Shown here piece after piece: positions 46,115 to 55,324 of a DNA stretch of 64,000 nt. Each line of letters starts with the position of its first letter. Position 1 is the first letter of the stretch. The stretch covers positions 372,001 through 436,000 of the forward strand of contig JAGTWJ010000010.1 in assembly GCA_020064725.1 (NCBI GenBank), in the 5' to 3' direction. The position numbers and the translations under genes are program-made. Origin of the DNA: Drechslerella dactyloides (lineage: Eukaryota > Ascomycota > Orbiliomycetes > Orbiliales > Orbiliaceae). The notes below the pieces were generated by a model that saw nothing but the letters and a program-made list of their open reading frames with translations, ran no database searches and had not been told where the DNA came from.

Positions 46115-47701
46115 ATGGCAGGTGCTGTCTGCATTCCGTGTGATGCCAGTCACAATGCCCCCCCGCGTCTTCACCACCCGTCACATACTTCGTGTTCCCA
46201 CTCGAGATACCTTGCCATGGCGGCCTCCCCGAAACCTCACGCCCGTTTCACGGTAGAGACCGGCTGCCTGTGCTTCGGCGCCCTGCACAACATCTGGGAA
46301 GGCAGCCTGGCCGATGTCCAGGCCTTCCCCATCACCCGCCCCGAGCTCAGCGGCACCGTCGCCGTCCACCCGCTCGAGTACAACGTCGCGGCACTAAACG
46401 GGACATGGGCCGCGTACCACCTCGTCGACGTCCGCTCGCAGGAAGTCCGCGCGTGGTTCGTCTGCCACTCGGACGTCGACCCGGAACGCGAGGTCGACAA
46501 GATCCTGCGCGTCTCCGGCTCTCCTTACGAGGAGGACAGCGGGAGCAGCATGAACGACGACAAGACCAACCGGGAGGGCGTGCTCGTCATCAACCGCTAC
46601 GACTGGGGCTACTACAAGAAGTCTTTCTTTGACGAAATCGGCGAAGGCCCGCCGGAGGGGGACAGCGACTTTCTGGCGAACTCCAATTCCGCGGGCCTGG
46701 TTGATCGCGCGCATGCCCAAGACCAGGTTCGAGAATGGAAGGACCTGCGCCCGAGCGAGCGCCGCCCGACCGCGGCTGGCATCTGGATGTACTCCCCGCA
46801 CGCGGAATACATGTTTGGTCGCTTCGGCTTCGACGCAGCCCGGACCGCCGCCCGATCGTTTCTCTTCTTCTCCACGAATACAGTCTTCACGGGCACCGCA
46901 TTCTCAGGACTCGACAAGTGTCTGAGGAAGGAGGAGACCCACGAGGAAAGGTTCGAGCGGCGGCTGCGGGAAGGCTATGATTTCTCTGGAGTCGAGGAGC
47001 TGCGACGCATGTCTACGCCGCTCGGTGGGCCGTTTGCGTTCTCATCGAGACCCACCGCACCTCCCGAGTCCGAACACAAAGGACCGTACGATCCAAGCCG
47101 CTACGTCTTTCGGCCGGAGGATTTAGACGCTCTGCGTCTCTACAGGAAGGGCACCGTTTCTCACCCGGGCGACAACGTACCAGCGTACGCCAGGATTGCA
47201 GAGTTCGCCAACGGGTGGGCAGACCAGGCGCACGACCTCCTCAACGAGCTGGCATTGAGCTACTTGGACAGATTCGTCGTTCCGCTGTCCAGCACGGGGC
47301 AGTCCGCTGCTGAAATCCTGTTCCCAGAGCGCGCCGAGGACGACGACCGATGTTTGGACGTCCATGCGTACCAGCACTTCACACAACCGCACGCGGAGCC
47401 TATCCCCAATTTCAACTCGGCCTCCGTGGGAGTTCGCATCAAAGACTTTCTCAACAGTAGGTCCGAGAGCAATCTTTCGCCGCTGGCCGATGACAACTCC
47501 ATCACTGGGATTTGTCGAGTGCTAGCGTATATGACTTCAGAAGCGCTGCAGCTCGGAAACAACGCCACGCGCGACTCTCGTCGAAGCAGGATGGTCCCAT
47601 ACGACATCCGCGTCGGCGTCTACAACAATCGGGATCTGTTCCATGCGTTCAAGTATTCTCGCGTGTTTTGGAAGGGCAGACAGGATGCAATGGAAGGTTG
47701 A
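46115..47701 (+). CDS. unrecognised protein with C-terminal H2A-like histone fold
   Basis: Single exon, 528 codons from the first ATG (AAA before ATGG). A second in-frame ATG at 46217 gives 494 residues and drops a His/Pro/Ser-rich leader. Numbering here uses 46115. Residues 45-140 look like a compact domain (FTVETGCLCFGALHNIWEGS; AAYHLVDVRSQEVRAWFVCH). The middle (180-340) is charged, and I recognise no family. Residues 437-515 align with H2A: RI at 441-442 as in alpha-1, then 469-512 match without a gap, with V469, L470, Y472, E476, L478, L480, N483, A484, R486, D487, R492, P495, N504 and L508 identical to the neighbouring H2A (14 of 44). Residues 358-406 weakly recall H2B (end EILFPER against LILPGEL). 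The acidic-patch positions are mostly changed. Function unknown. Confidence 0.8.
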   Translation: MAGAVCIPCDASHNAPPRLHHPSHTSCSHSRYLAMAASPKPHARFTVETGCLCFGALHNIWEGSLADVQAFPITRPELSGTVAVHPLEYNVAALNGTWAAYHLVDVRSQEVRAWFVCHSDVDPEREVDKILRVSGSPYEEDSGSSMNDDKTNREGVLVINRYDWGYYKKSFFDEIGEGPPEGDSDFLANSNSAGLVDRAHAQDQVREWKDLRPSERRPTAAGIWMYSPHAEYMFGRFGFDAARTAARSFLFFSTNTVFTGTAFSGLDKCLRKEETHEERFERRLREGYDFSGVEELRRMSTPLGGPFAFSSRPTAPPESEHKGPYDPSRYVFRPEDLDALRLYRKGTVSHPGDNVPAYARIAEFANGWADQAHDLLNELALSYLDRFVVPLSSTGQSAAEILFPERAEDDDRCLDVHAYQHFTQPHAEPIPNFNSASVGVRIKDFLNSRSESNLSPLADDNSITGICRVLAYMTSEALQLGNNATRDSRRSRMVPYDIRVGVYNNRDLFHAFKYSRVFWKGRQDAMEG

Positions 47702-48390
47702 CCCAAACAACCCGGGACTCGGTGACTGCATCCTGCGTCAAAGTCGTGGTGAGGTTTGCATGTATGTAGAGAGTCATGACGCATCGTACCGTCAATTGAC
47801 AGGCGTTGTCAGAAGCAAGGCTGGTAACGGCAGACAGCCGAAGGAACTAGGGCAAACCTCGCTTCTCAGCCTCGCCAACTGAAGCAAGGATGATGCCGGT
47901 CTATCCAAAAGCACGCGCTGCACACAGAGCAAATCCGTGCCATCCAGAGAGGCCCACTATGCTCCTATTGGTGTCGCTCCGCACAACCGTCCGATAATGT
48001 GCGGCACACTAGCCAGGAGGGCAGCCTTTGGGGCAGCTTTGGGCTCAAGCAGGCGAACGCGTCGGCCCCCGCTAGCGCGCAATGACCCCATCTGGCTATC
48101 GCGAACCATTGGCCCGCACGACACTTTAACATGCGTATTATGCATACGAGTCAGCCAAAAGGCACTCGACATGCATCGGGACTGTGGAGCATGCCCATCG
48201 GAACCGTCCAACAGCTCAGAAGTGCATTTTGGGGACCTTGGGCTTTATAACAATGCCCTCCGCCTCCACATGGCGCCTGCCAGACTTCACATTTTCATTC
48301 AAGCAAGCCATTTGACACAATCCCTCTGACCTTTTTTTCCTCAGGTCGTCTGCCTCACATATTCGCCGCCGCCTTCCATTGCAATAGACG
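47702..48390. other. intergenic, 689 bp
   Basis: Between two rightward genes; no supported gene. A short T-rich tract lies just before the next start. Confidence 0.55.
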
Positions 48391-49049
48391 ATGGCAAAGG
48401 AGTCGATGCCCGAGGAGCCCGAGCTGGCGAGAAGCCAGAGCGACGTTGGAATAAAAGCCAAAGAGCAGGCTTTCATCACCTGGATGGGGAGCTACCTCGA
48501 TACGATATCGGTCGTCGCAGGCTTGGGATCCTCCATCACTTTTTCCGTCATCGTCTCGCAAATCGTGGACCCGGAGGCGCTCAATGGCACGGTGACGGGC
48601 CTGAAGCCCGGCGCCGTCTTTAATCTCGACCAAGTTCGGCTGATCATTACCCTCGGTTGGTGTGTCTTTACAATCTCCGTGGGAATCGCCATTTTTGCGA
48701 AGGTCCTGTTTATCGATCCTGTCGCCCAGCGCAACATCGAGCAGAACATGAAATCCAGCTTCTTCCGGTGCCAGCTCGGCGTCGTGCTGTTCCTTCTAAA
48801 CATGCTACCGCCAATCGCCTTCATGCTTATATCACTGGCGGTGACTGCGTACGTGCCCCCGGTTGGGTGGATCGCAACTGGGTTTTCCGGGATTGCCTCG
48901 CTGTTGGCCCTGATCATGTCCATCGGCGTCGTGGATATAGGGCCTTCCATACCACGCCTGTTGAACGATATTGCGGTAAGCAGCAAGCATCCGATTGTTG
49001 AGGAGATAGCGCTTTTTACTCACTCGTCTGATGGTTTTAGTCACCGTGA
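48391..49049 (+). CDS. four-helix membrane protein, unrecognised
   Basis: Exon 1 48391-48975; a GTAAGC...TTTTAG intron (48976-49040) leads to a stop after two codons, 197 residues in all. Without splicing the frame runs to 49155 (254 residues) with an unlikely Arg/Ser/Gly tail. Four hydrophobic segments: about residues 38-58 (SVVAGLGSSITFSVIVSQIV), 75-97 (LIITLGWCVFTISVGIAIFA), 120-145 (LGVVLFLLNMLPPIAFMLIS) and 150-178 (GWIATGFSGIASLLALIMSI). The N-terminus is acidic and cytosolic-looking, with a charged loop between helices 2 and 3. I recognise no family; several fungal integral proteins of unknown function look like this. Last gene before the AT-rich isochore. Confidence 0.65.
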
Positions 49050-49626
49050 CAGCCACGTCCGATATCCGTCAGGGTTGGACCGTGGGTCGGCCTGTGCTTG
49101 GACAGGAGGGCGCAGCGGAGGGTTCTCTAGATATGGGTATATATCTGTAGTTTGATGATACCAATGATGATAATTATAATATTAATTCCGCTGAAGAAAA
49201 TAGAAACAACATGTACGATCCCGCTGCTGTGCAAATTTGCAACAAGCAGTATAGGATTCAGTAATACAGGATAAAGTTACGCTGAGGCGAACACCAGGCC
49301 GTTGGATACTGGTATATTGGACCGCTAGACGCTACTTAATCTTTCGTCACCTCTCGACCTGACAATCTCTCTTTTTTTTTTTTGACAGTCAGCAGTCGTA
49401 TATATATGTATATGTACTCGTCTGTGATCTCTTGTCCCTCTGTTCCTTAATCCTTGCTCACCTGCATGTCTCGAACCGCCACAACTCGATACATTCTGAA
49501 TCATACTTGCTTACAATTAAAATAGATGTCTTTACTGGGTGAACAAGAACTACAAGTAACGTTATGCCCTGGGCTGCGAGCTGCTGTATGTAAGCGAGCC
49601 AGCCTAATTAAGATATATCTCCCTAA
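49050..49626. other. gene-free edge of the AT-rich isochore
   Basis: About 580 bp without a gene. Composition is ordinary until about 49,620, then abruptly becomes mostly A and T. Contains T12-13 at about 49,371-49,384. Confidence 0.55.
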
Positions 49627-49830
49627 CTCCAGATCTTGCCTATTTTTTTAATTTATCTATTTATATATTAAAAATATATTTAAAATTAAATATAAATTAT
49701 AAGATTTAAATAGCTAAGATTATTATAGTATAAGAAAATATTTTAAAATTATTATTAAATATTATAGCTTATAATTATGGAGTTTTAGTGTTGATATAAA
49801 AATATTATATTAATAAATAATATTTATATA

Positions 49831-50079
49831 ACGTCAACAATAAGCGACTGGACCAGACAAGCGACCGGACCACCCCCCTTGTATATTTCTTTAATTTAAT
49901 ATAAAAAAAATTTAAAAAAATATTTTTAGATTTGTAATAGTTTATATAAACAAGATTAATTTTATTCTAATTTTAAATTAATTATTGATTAAGTTATCAA
50001 TAAAAAGTGTTTTGGTAGGGTGTTGGTTTATATGGGGTGGTCCGCTCGCTTGTGTGGTCCGCTCGCTTGTGGAATACGT
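49831..50079. mobile_element. 249-bp MITE, copy A
   Basis: Starts ACGTCAACAATAAGCG and ends GGAATACGT, flanked by TA on both sides (49829-49830 and 50080-50081), the Tc1/mariner/pogo target duplication. GC-rich terminal inverted repeats of about 46 bp enclose an AT-rich core with no coding capacity. Each end has two tandem copies of a 14-nt word of type AAGCGANYGGACCA with a 17-nt period. Identical by eye to copy B. Confidence 0.88.
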
Positions 50080-50146
50080 TATCTATTTTAGATATTATAA
50101 TAAATATTAATATTTATTTAAAAGAAGATTATTTTTAAATAGATTA

Positions 50147-52291
50147 ACGTCAATGATAAGCGAACGGATCAGACAAGCGAGCGGATCACCTCACCACCCC
50201 ATCTTAATGAAAATACTGATTTCACCACCATAATACTATAGCTTTGGGCTAAATATATACTAAATAGCTTATTTATATACTTAAGATATCTCTTAATATA
50301 TTTAAATATTATACCCAGCTTTACTGTATTGATTGTAGTACAATACCTTTCTAGAGTTTTTTTCTAGTTATATATTATCTTAATAGTTTTTTAGTTCTAT
50401 CTACTTATACTATTTATTTATGGTATCTTAGTCTAGTATATTATTTGTTTAATATATGGTAAATATATCTCTATATTGTATATATTATTTTTTTACCTGT
50501 TGTTGTTTACTTAATATTTTATTAATAGAGCATAATATTATGTTCTTTACATATATAAATATTAATTAATATATTATAATCTATATTCTTTTAGATAACT
50601 AGTCCACAGCTACTAATAGTAATATAAGAAAACTATTCTAATAACGTCAACAATAAGCGACTGGACCAGACAAGCGACCGGACCACCCCCCTTGTATATT
50701 TCTTTAATTTAATATAAAAAAAATTTAAAAAAATATTTTTAGATTTGTAATAGTTTATATAAACAAGATTAATTTTATTCTAATTTTAAATTAATTATTG
50801 ATTAAGTTATCAATAAAAAGTGTTTTGGTAGGGTGTTGGTTTATATGGGGTGGTCCGCTCGCTTGTGTGGTCCGCTCGCTTGTGGAATACGTTACTAGAT
50901 AATCTGGTTTTTAATTAAGCTTATTTGTAAACTAGCTTTTAATAAATTTAATAATATTTTTATAGTCCAAATAGCTACCATATTTATAATATTTAAATAT
51001 AAATTTATTAAAGTAGTTGCTAGTAACTATATATCTAGTTTTAATAAAATTCTATTAGAGTTATAAGATATAATACTAACTCTAATAAAACTATTATATA
51101 TATTTTTAAATATTATTATAATAGTAAATATTTTATAGAATCTAGTAAGAAACTCTAATTTAAAGATATAATTAATATATATATATATATTAAGCTCTCT
51201 ACCTTATAACTATATATCTATTTTAATAACTTAAAATAACTAATATCTAATAACTAGAAAATATATAATAAATACAGTAATATACAGATTATAATAATCT
51301 TATACTTCTAATAGTATAGTTTAAAAATAATAAAATAATAACTTTTATAATTATTTAAAATTAATAGTTAATAGTCTAAAATATAATACCATACTATAAA
51401 TTTATTAAAATACTTTAGCTATTATAAAATAAGCTTATTTATTATCTAATTATTATTAGAAAATATAATAATTTAATTTATTAATAACTTTATCACTATA
51501 TACTAACTAATTAAATAGTATTACTTAATAAAGACAATAAATAGTAGTACTACCTAATCTTCTATATTTATCTTTTAAATAACTATTACCCATTTATAAT
51601 TCCCAGGTTGTACTAGTTTAGTTTTATTATATATTTTAATACTTATAATAATAATAATTATAGATATTATATTTATTATAAAACTAGTTTTATTAAAATT
51701 ATAGATATTATTATTTATAATATTATATTTAGTTTTTACAGCCTTTATTAACTAAAACTATTTATTAATAAATATAAAATCTTTATATTTTACTTATTAG
51801 TAGTTGTACTTCTTAAATAGACATATCTATAACTCTAAGCAGTATTTAATAAAATTATCAACCCATCTTTTACCAATATATTATATACTATTATTGCTAT
51901 ATATTAGTAGTAGTTGATTAGCTATATTTTTTATATTACCCAGTTTAAGATGAAAAAACTGTATATATAATTTAAATATATATTAAATAATAGTATTTTT
52001 TTTTAATTTTATAAGATTTTATAATTTAGAAATATTATTATATTATAAAAAATAATCATTATATTAGTAAACTAAGATAATATAAAAAATATTATAATAT
52101 TTAATAGTAATTTAAATACTTAATTCTTGGTCTTTTTTTATAATTTTAATAGTTAAAAAAATTCTGGATTCAGTTATAAAGGCAGATATTACAGTAGTTG
52201 TGGAGGTATAAAGTATAGGAGAAGTAATGGGCACGTAGGTGTGGTGAAGTGATCTGCTCACTTGTCTGATCCGTTCGCTTATCATTGACGT
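50147..52291 (-). mobile_element. pogo/Fot1-type DNA transposon, copy 1 (RIP-dead, interrupted by MITE)
   Basis: Terminal inverted repeats of about 54 bp: ACGTCAATGATAAGCGAACG at 50147 and its complement ending at 52291, with TA duplications outside (50145-50146, 52292-52293). Each end carries two tandem AAGCGANCGGATCA words. Removing the MITE and its TA leaves 1894 bp, matching copy 2 (1892 bp). The dead transposase reads leftward: its N-terminal part near 52,190-52,100 corresponds to the copy-2 frame with MTESRIL and helix-turn-helix traces. Heavily mutated; no open frame. Confidence 0.88.
50644..50892. mobile_element. 249-bp MITE, copy B, inside pogo copy 1
   Basis: Same sequence and length as copy A with TA at both sides (50642-50643, 50893-50894). 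Copy 2 of the host transposon has the undisturbed site (TATTCTGGTACTAGGTAATC near 55,813-55,832), proving insertion at a TA. Confidence 0.9.
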
Positions 52292-52293
52292 TA

Positions 52294-53120
52294 TTTAATT
52301 AAATAATTAAAGTTATTTATTATATTATAATTTTATTTAAAGTATGGTAGATTTATTAATAAATAAACAATAATAAATAAATAATTAAATTAAATTAGTT
52401 AATATAATTTTTTAAATATAGATCTGAATTGATTATAATAATATTATATATATTTAAAAATAAATATAAATATATTATAAATATTAATATAATTATTAAT
52501 TATTTTGTTTGGTGTTATTAGATTATTTAAAAATATAATATTGTGAAGGTAGGCTTTAAAACCAGTCCGGATAAAACCCGCCCGGTACCGGAAAAAAACC
52601 CAGACTTAGCTAGATTTTTTTTTAAAAAATTACCTGGACCAGAAACCCAGATATTTAACTAATTGTTATAGGATAACAGCGCAACACCCAAATATCCTAT
52701 ATAGACCATATTCCCATACTAACACCCAGTCCATTTAACATATAAAATAATAACATATCTATCTTTGTAAATTAAACTCTTATACATATCTATATAAATA
52801 TATCCTATACACTAAAATTATACAAAATATATTACTATACAGAAAAATAATTTTTATTATTTTTTTTTTAAAGCAGAAGTTATTATAATAAATTAAAAAC
52901 ACATAACAAAACTATAAATTATAGATTATAGATCAACTTTTAATAAAGCTATAAATTATAAACCATTTAAATAATATATTAATATATTTCTACTATTTTA
53001 TATATTAGATATTATATATTTAATCTAACCTATTTTACTAATTGATTAATAATTTTCTTTTAAATGTTATTAATTAATATCTAAATTATAATATTTTAAT
53101 AAATAATTTATTTTATTATT
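52294..53120. repeat. AT-rich spacer with unclassified element remnant
   Basis: About 830 bp. The part at about 52,549-52,760 is richer in C and G (CCAGTCCGGATAAAACCCGC, then CCCGGTACCGG) and recalls the ends of hAT-like elements, but I find no matching partner repeat in the window. The rest is nearly pure A/T. Confidence 0.45.
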
Positions 53121-53410
53121 ATGCCCGACTGAATGGGAGGGTTACCATTGAACTTACCAGCGCGCCACCCCAAACTGGGCAAATTTTGCCCTGGGGGCAC
53201 CTGCAAAAAATGTGTTGCCAAACACGCGCTCAGCAGACTACCCCATATACCCCATCCCAAACACTCAGCTATCCCACACATTACCAAGCGCTCGGCTACA
53301 TTTTCCTAATCCCTCCCAGTTTTAACTAAATACAGAATTTTAAATTAATTTTATCGTAAAGTTAAAGTAGAAGATTACAGACACAGCCACACAGGCAGGG
53401 CCCAGGTTGA

Positions 53411-53659
53411 TTCAGTCGGGTTTAAGTGCTGCGGGAGCAGCCTTCTAGTTATTATTATATACTTTATTTTAATAGTTATTATTGTATTTAGTATATATTT
53501 ATTAAAAAATCTGTATAGTAGTGACTGAGAGTCAGGAACTTCAGAGTGAAGTGTGTTCGGCCCGGTCCTAGGCTGAAGTGTAACACTAATATAAAGCTTA
53601 TAAACCAGATAAATTAAAATACTAGAAGGCTGCTAGCGCAGCACTTAAACCCGACTGAA
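53411..53659. mobile_element. nested 249-bp element with 39-bp inverted repeats
   Basis: Arms 53411-53449 and 53621-53659 are inverted copies beginning TTCAGTCGGGTTTAAGTGCT, with mismatches only around the small central GCGGGAGC/GCTAGCGC. The first ten bases equal the outward ends of the surrounding element. The core (53,450-53,620) is AT-rich on the left and mixed on the right. Looks like a foldback element or MITE inserted into, or derived from, the outer one. Confidence 0.65.
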
Positions 53660-53734
53660 CTGATCTGCTTGAATAGGCCTGTTCTATATATATGTGTATA
53701 TATGTATATGTATATATGTATATGTGTATGTATG

Positions 53735-53788
53735 GCCGAGCGTGCCGAGCGTGCCGAGCGTGCCGAGCGTGCCGTGCGTGCCGTGCGT
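53735..53788. repeat. 9-bp minisatellite (GCCGAGCGT/GCCGTGCGT)6
   Basis: Four units GCCGAGCGT followed by two GCCGTGCGT, preceded by an ATGTAT-type microsatellite (about 53,682-53,734). A further GCCGAGCG at 53,824 pairs with CGCTCGGC to form a perfect 8-bp hairpin (to about 53,841). The open frames here are low-complexity artefacts. Confidence 0.85.
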
Positions 53789-53933
53789 GCGTGGCTTGCT
53801 ATTATAAGTTTGGTGGGGCGTGCGCCGAGCGTGCGCTCGGCAACACATTTTTTGGATGCCGCACAAATTGGCTGTAAAAGCGGTATGCAGGCCCGGGAGC
53901 TCAGTAATAGTCCCCTTCCTTTCAGTCGGGCAT

Positions 53934-55324
53934 TTTATTTAATTTAATATTTAATTTAAGTAGATCTAAACTAAATATTAAAATAATTTATTTAAAAAAA
54001 GAAATAAAAATATATATATTAATAATATAAAAAAGTTATTATTATAGTATTATTATAAAGTAGAAAATAAAATTACAATATAATCTCAGCAAATAACTTA
54101 AAAAGATACTATAATTATTTAATAATTAAATATATATTAATAAGAGTAAAATAGCTATAATATTATTATATTGTTATATAATAATAAATTTTTTAAATAA
54201 TATCTTAATTCTTGTGAATGAGTGTTCAACAGTGGTGCCTGTTCCACAGAGGTATGTAGGTCTCTCCTAGAGGATGTTGATGATGTTTAAGTGTTTGCTA
54301 GAGAGGGCTTTATAAGAGGGGTGGATTAAGGGGTAGTGAGTTTACTAAGCTTATTTATTAGTTATTCTCTCTGGTAGAGTTATAATTTGGTAATAGATGT
54401 CTTTTATATATAGCTGTCTCTGTATGTGTAATAATATTTTAGTTTAGATAATATTATAAGATAGAATAATTATTGCTTTTTGTAGAGTTTGTTTTGTTAA
54501 TTTAATAATAATTTATTAAAAGATTGTTTTAAGAATTTTTATATATATAGTATTATTTTTATAGGGAGAGTAATACTTTTTTTAAAGTTATATTATATTT
54601 TTTAATATAAAAATATTTATTTAGTAATTATACTTTTTTACTATTAACTTTGGTTTTTATAGAGTTTTTGTTATTTTATTATTATATTTTATTATATATT
54701 ATATATTATAATTTAGAGTTATTATAGTTATTATTGTTTTTATAAAGCTTCTTTTTATTACTTAGGTTTATTTTATTTAGTAGTAAGGTTATTATTTAAC
54801 AACTATATACTTTATTTCAGTAATTATATATTTTAATTTAGGTGTTTTTATATTTTATTATATATTTAGGCTATTTATTCTTTTAATAAAATAGTCTATT
54901 AATAGTTTTAAATTCATAAATTTTGTTTTTTTTATAGTTATTTTTTATTTTATTTAATATATAAGTTTTATTAGGTAGAAATAGTTATATTAGTATTTAT
55001 TTTATTAGAAAATATATATTTTTCTATATTAATAATTATATTAGTTTGCTATATAATAGTTTTACTATAAAGTATATTTATAGATAGTATAGTATTTATT
55101 AAAAGTTTCTTTATTTATTTTCTATAATTTCTAAGATTTTATCTTTCTTAAAATTTATTTTATATTTTTAAATAACTGGGTTTTTTAAGATTTATTTTTT
55201 AGAGGTCTCTTTTTCTTTTATATATAAAATTTTATTAAATATAATGTAAATTATATTTTTTTAATTAGAATTTATACTTATAATTTATATCTATTAATAT
55301 TTTATTAGAATTTATATTTACTAA
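53934..55324. repeat. AT-rich stretch with possible LTR-like remnant
   Basis: 53,934-54,218 and 54,440-55,320 are nearly all A/T. Between them, about 54,219-54,440 is less mutated and contains TGTTCAACAGTGGTGCCTGT, a TATA-like GGCTTTATAAGAGGGG and a CTCTC-rich part; this resembles a solo long terminal repeat, but I find no second copy or target duplication. From 54,440 the plus strand is almost free of C. Confidence 0.4.

Larger units (their letters stand above)
53121..53933. mobile_element. 813-bp composite inverted-repeat element
   Basis: Bounded by ATGCCCGACTGAA at 53121-53133 and its exact complement TTCAGTCGGGCAT at 53921-53933; similarity extends to about 21 bp with two mismatches. GC content is much higher than its surroundings (for example 53,150-53,330 and 53,690-53,930). 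Contains a nested 249-bp inverted-repeat unit, a minisatellite and no credible gene. No unambiguous target duplication. Perhaps a non-autonomous transposon too short or too rare to be hit by RIP. Confidence 0.65.

Noticed and set aside
53669..53947. Frame with ERAERAERA repeats
   Set aside because: Translation of the 9-bp minisatellite and adjacent microsatellite, not a gene.
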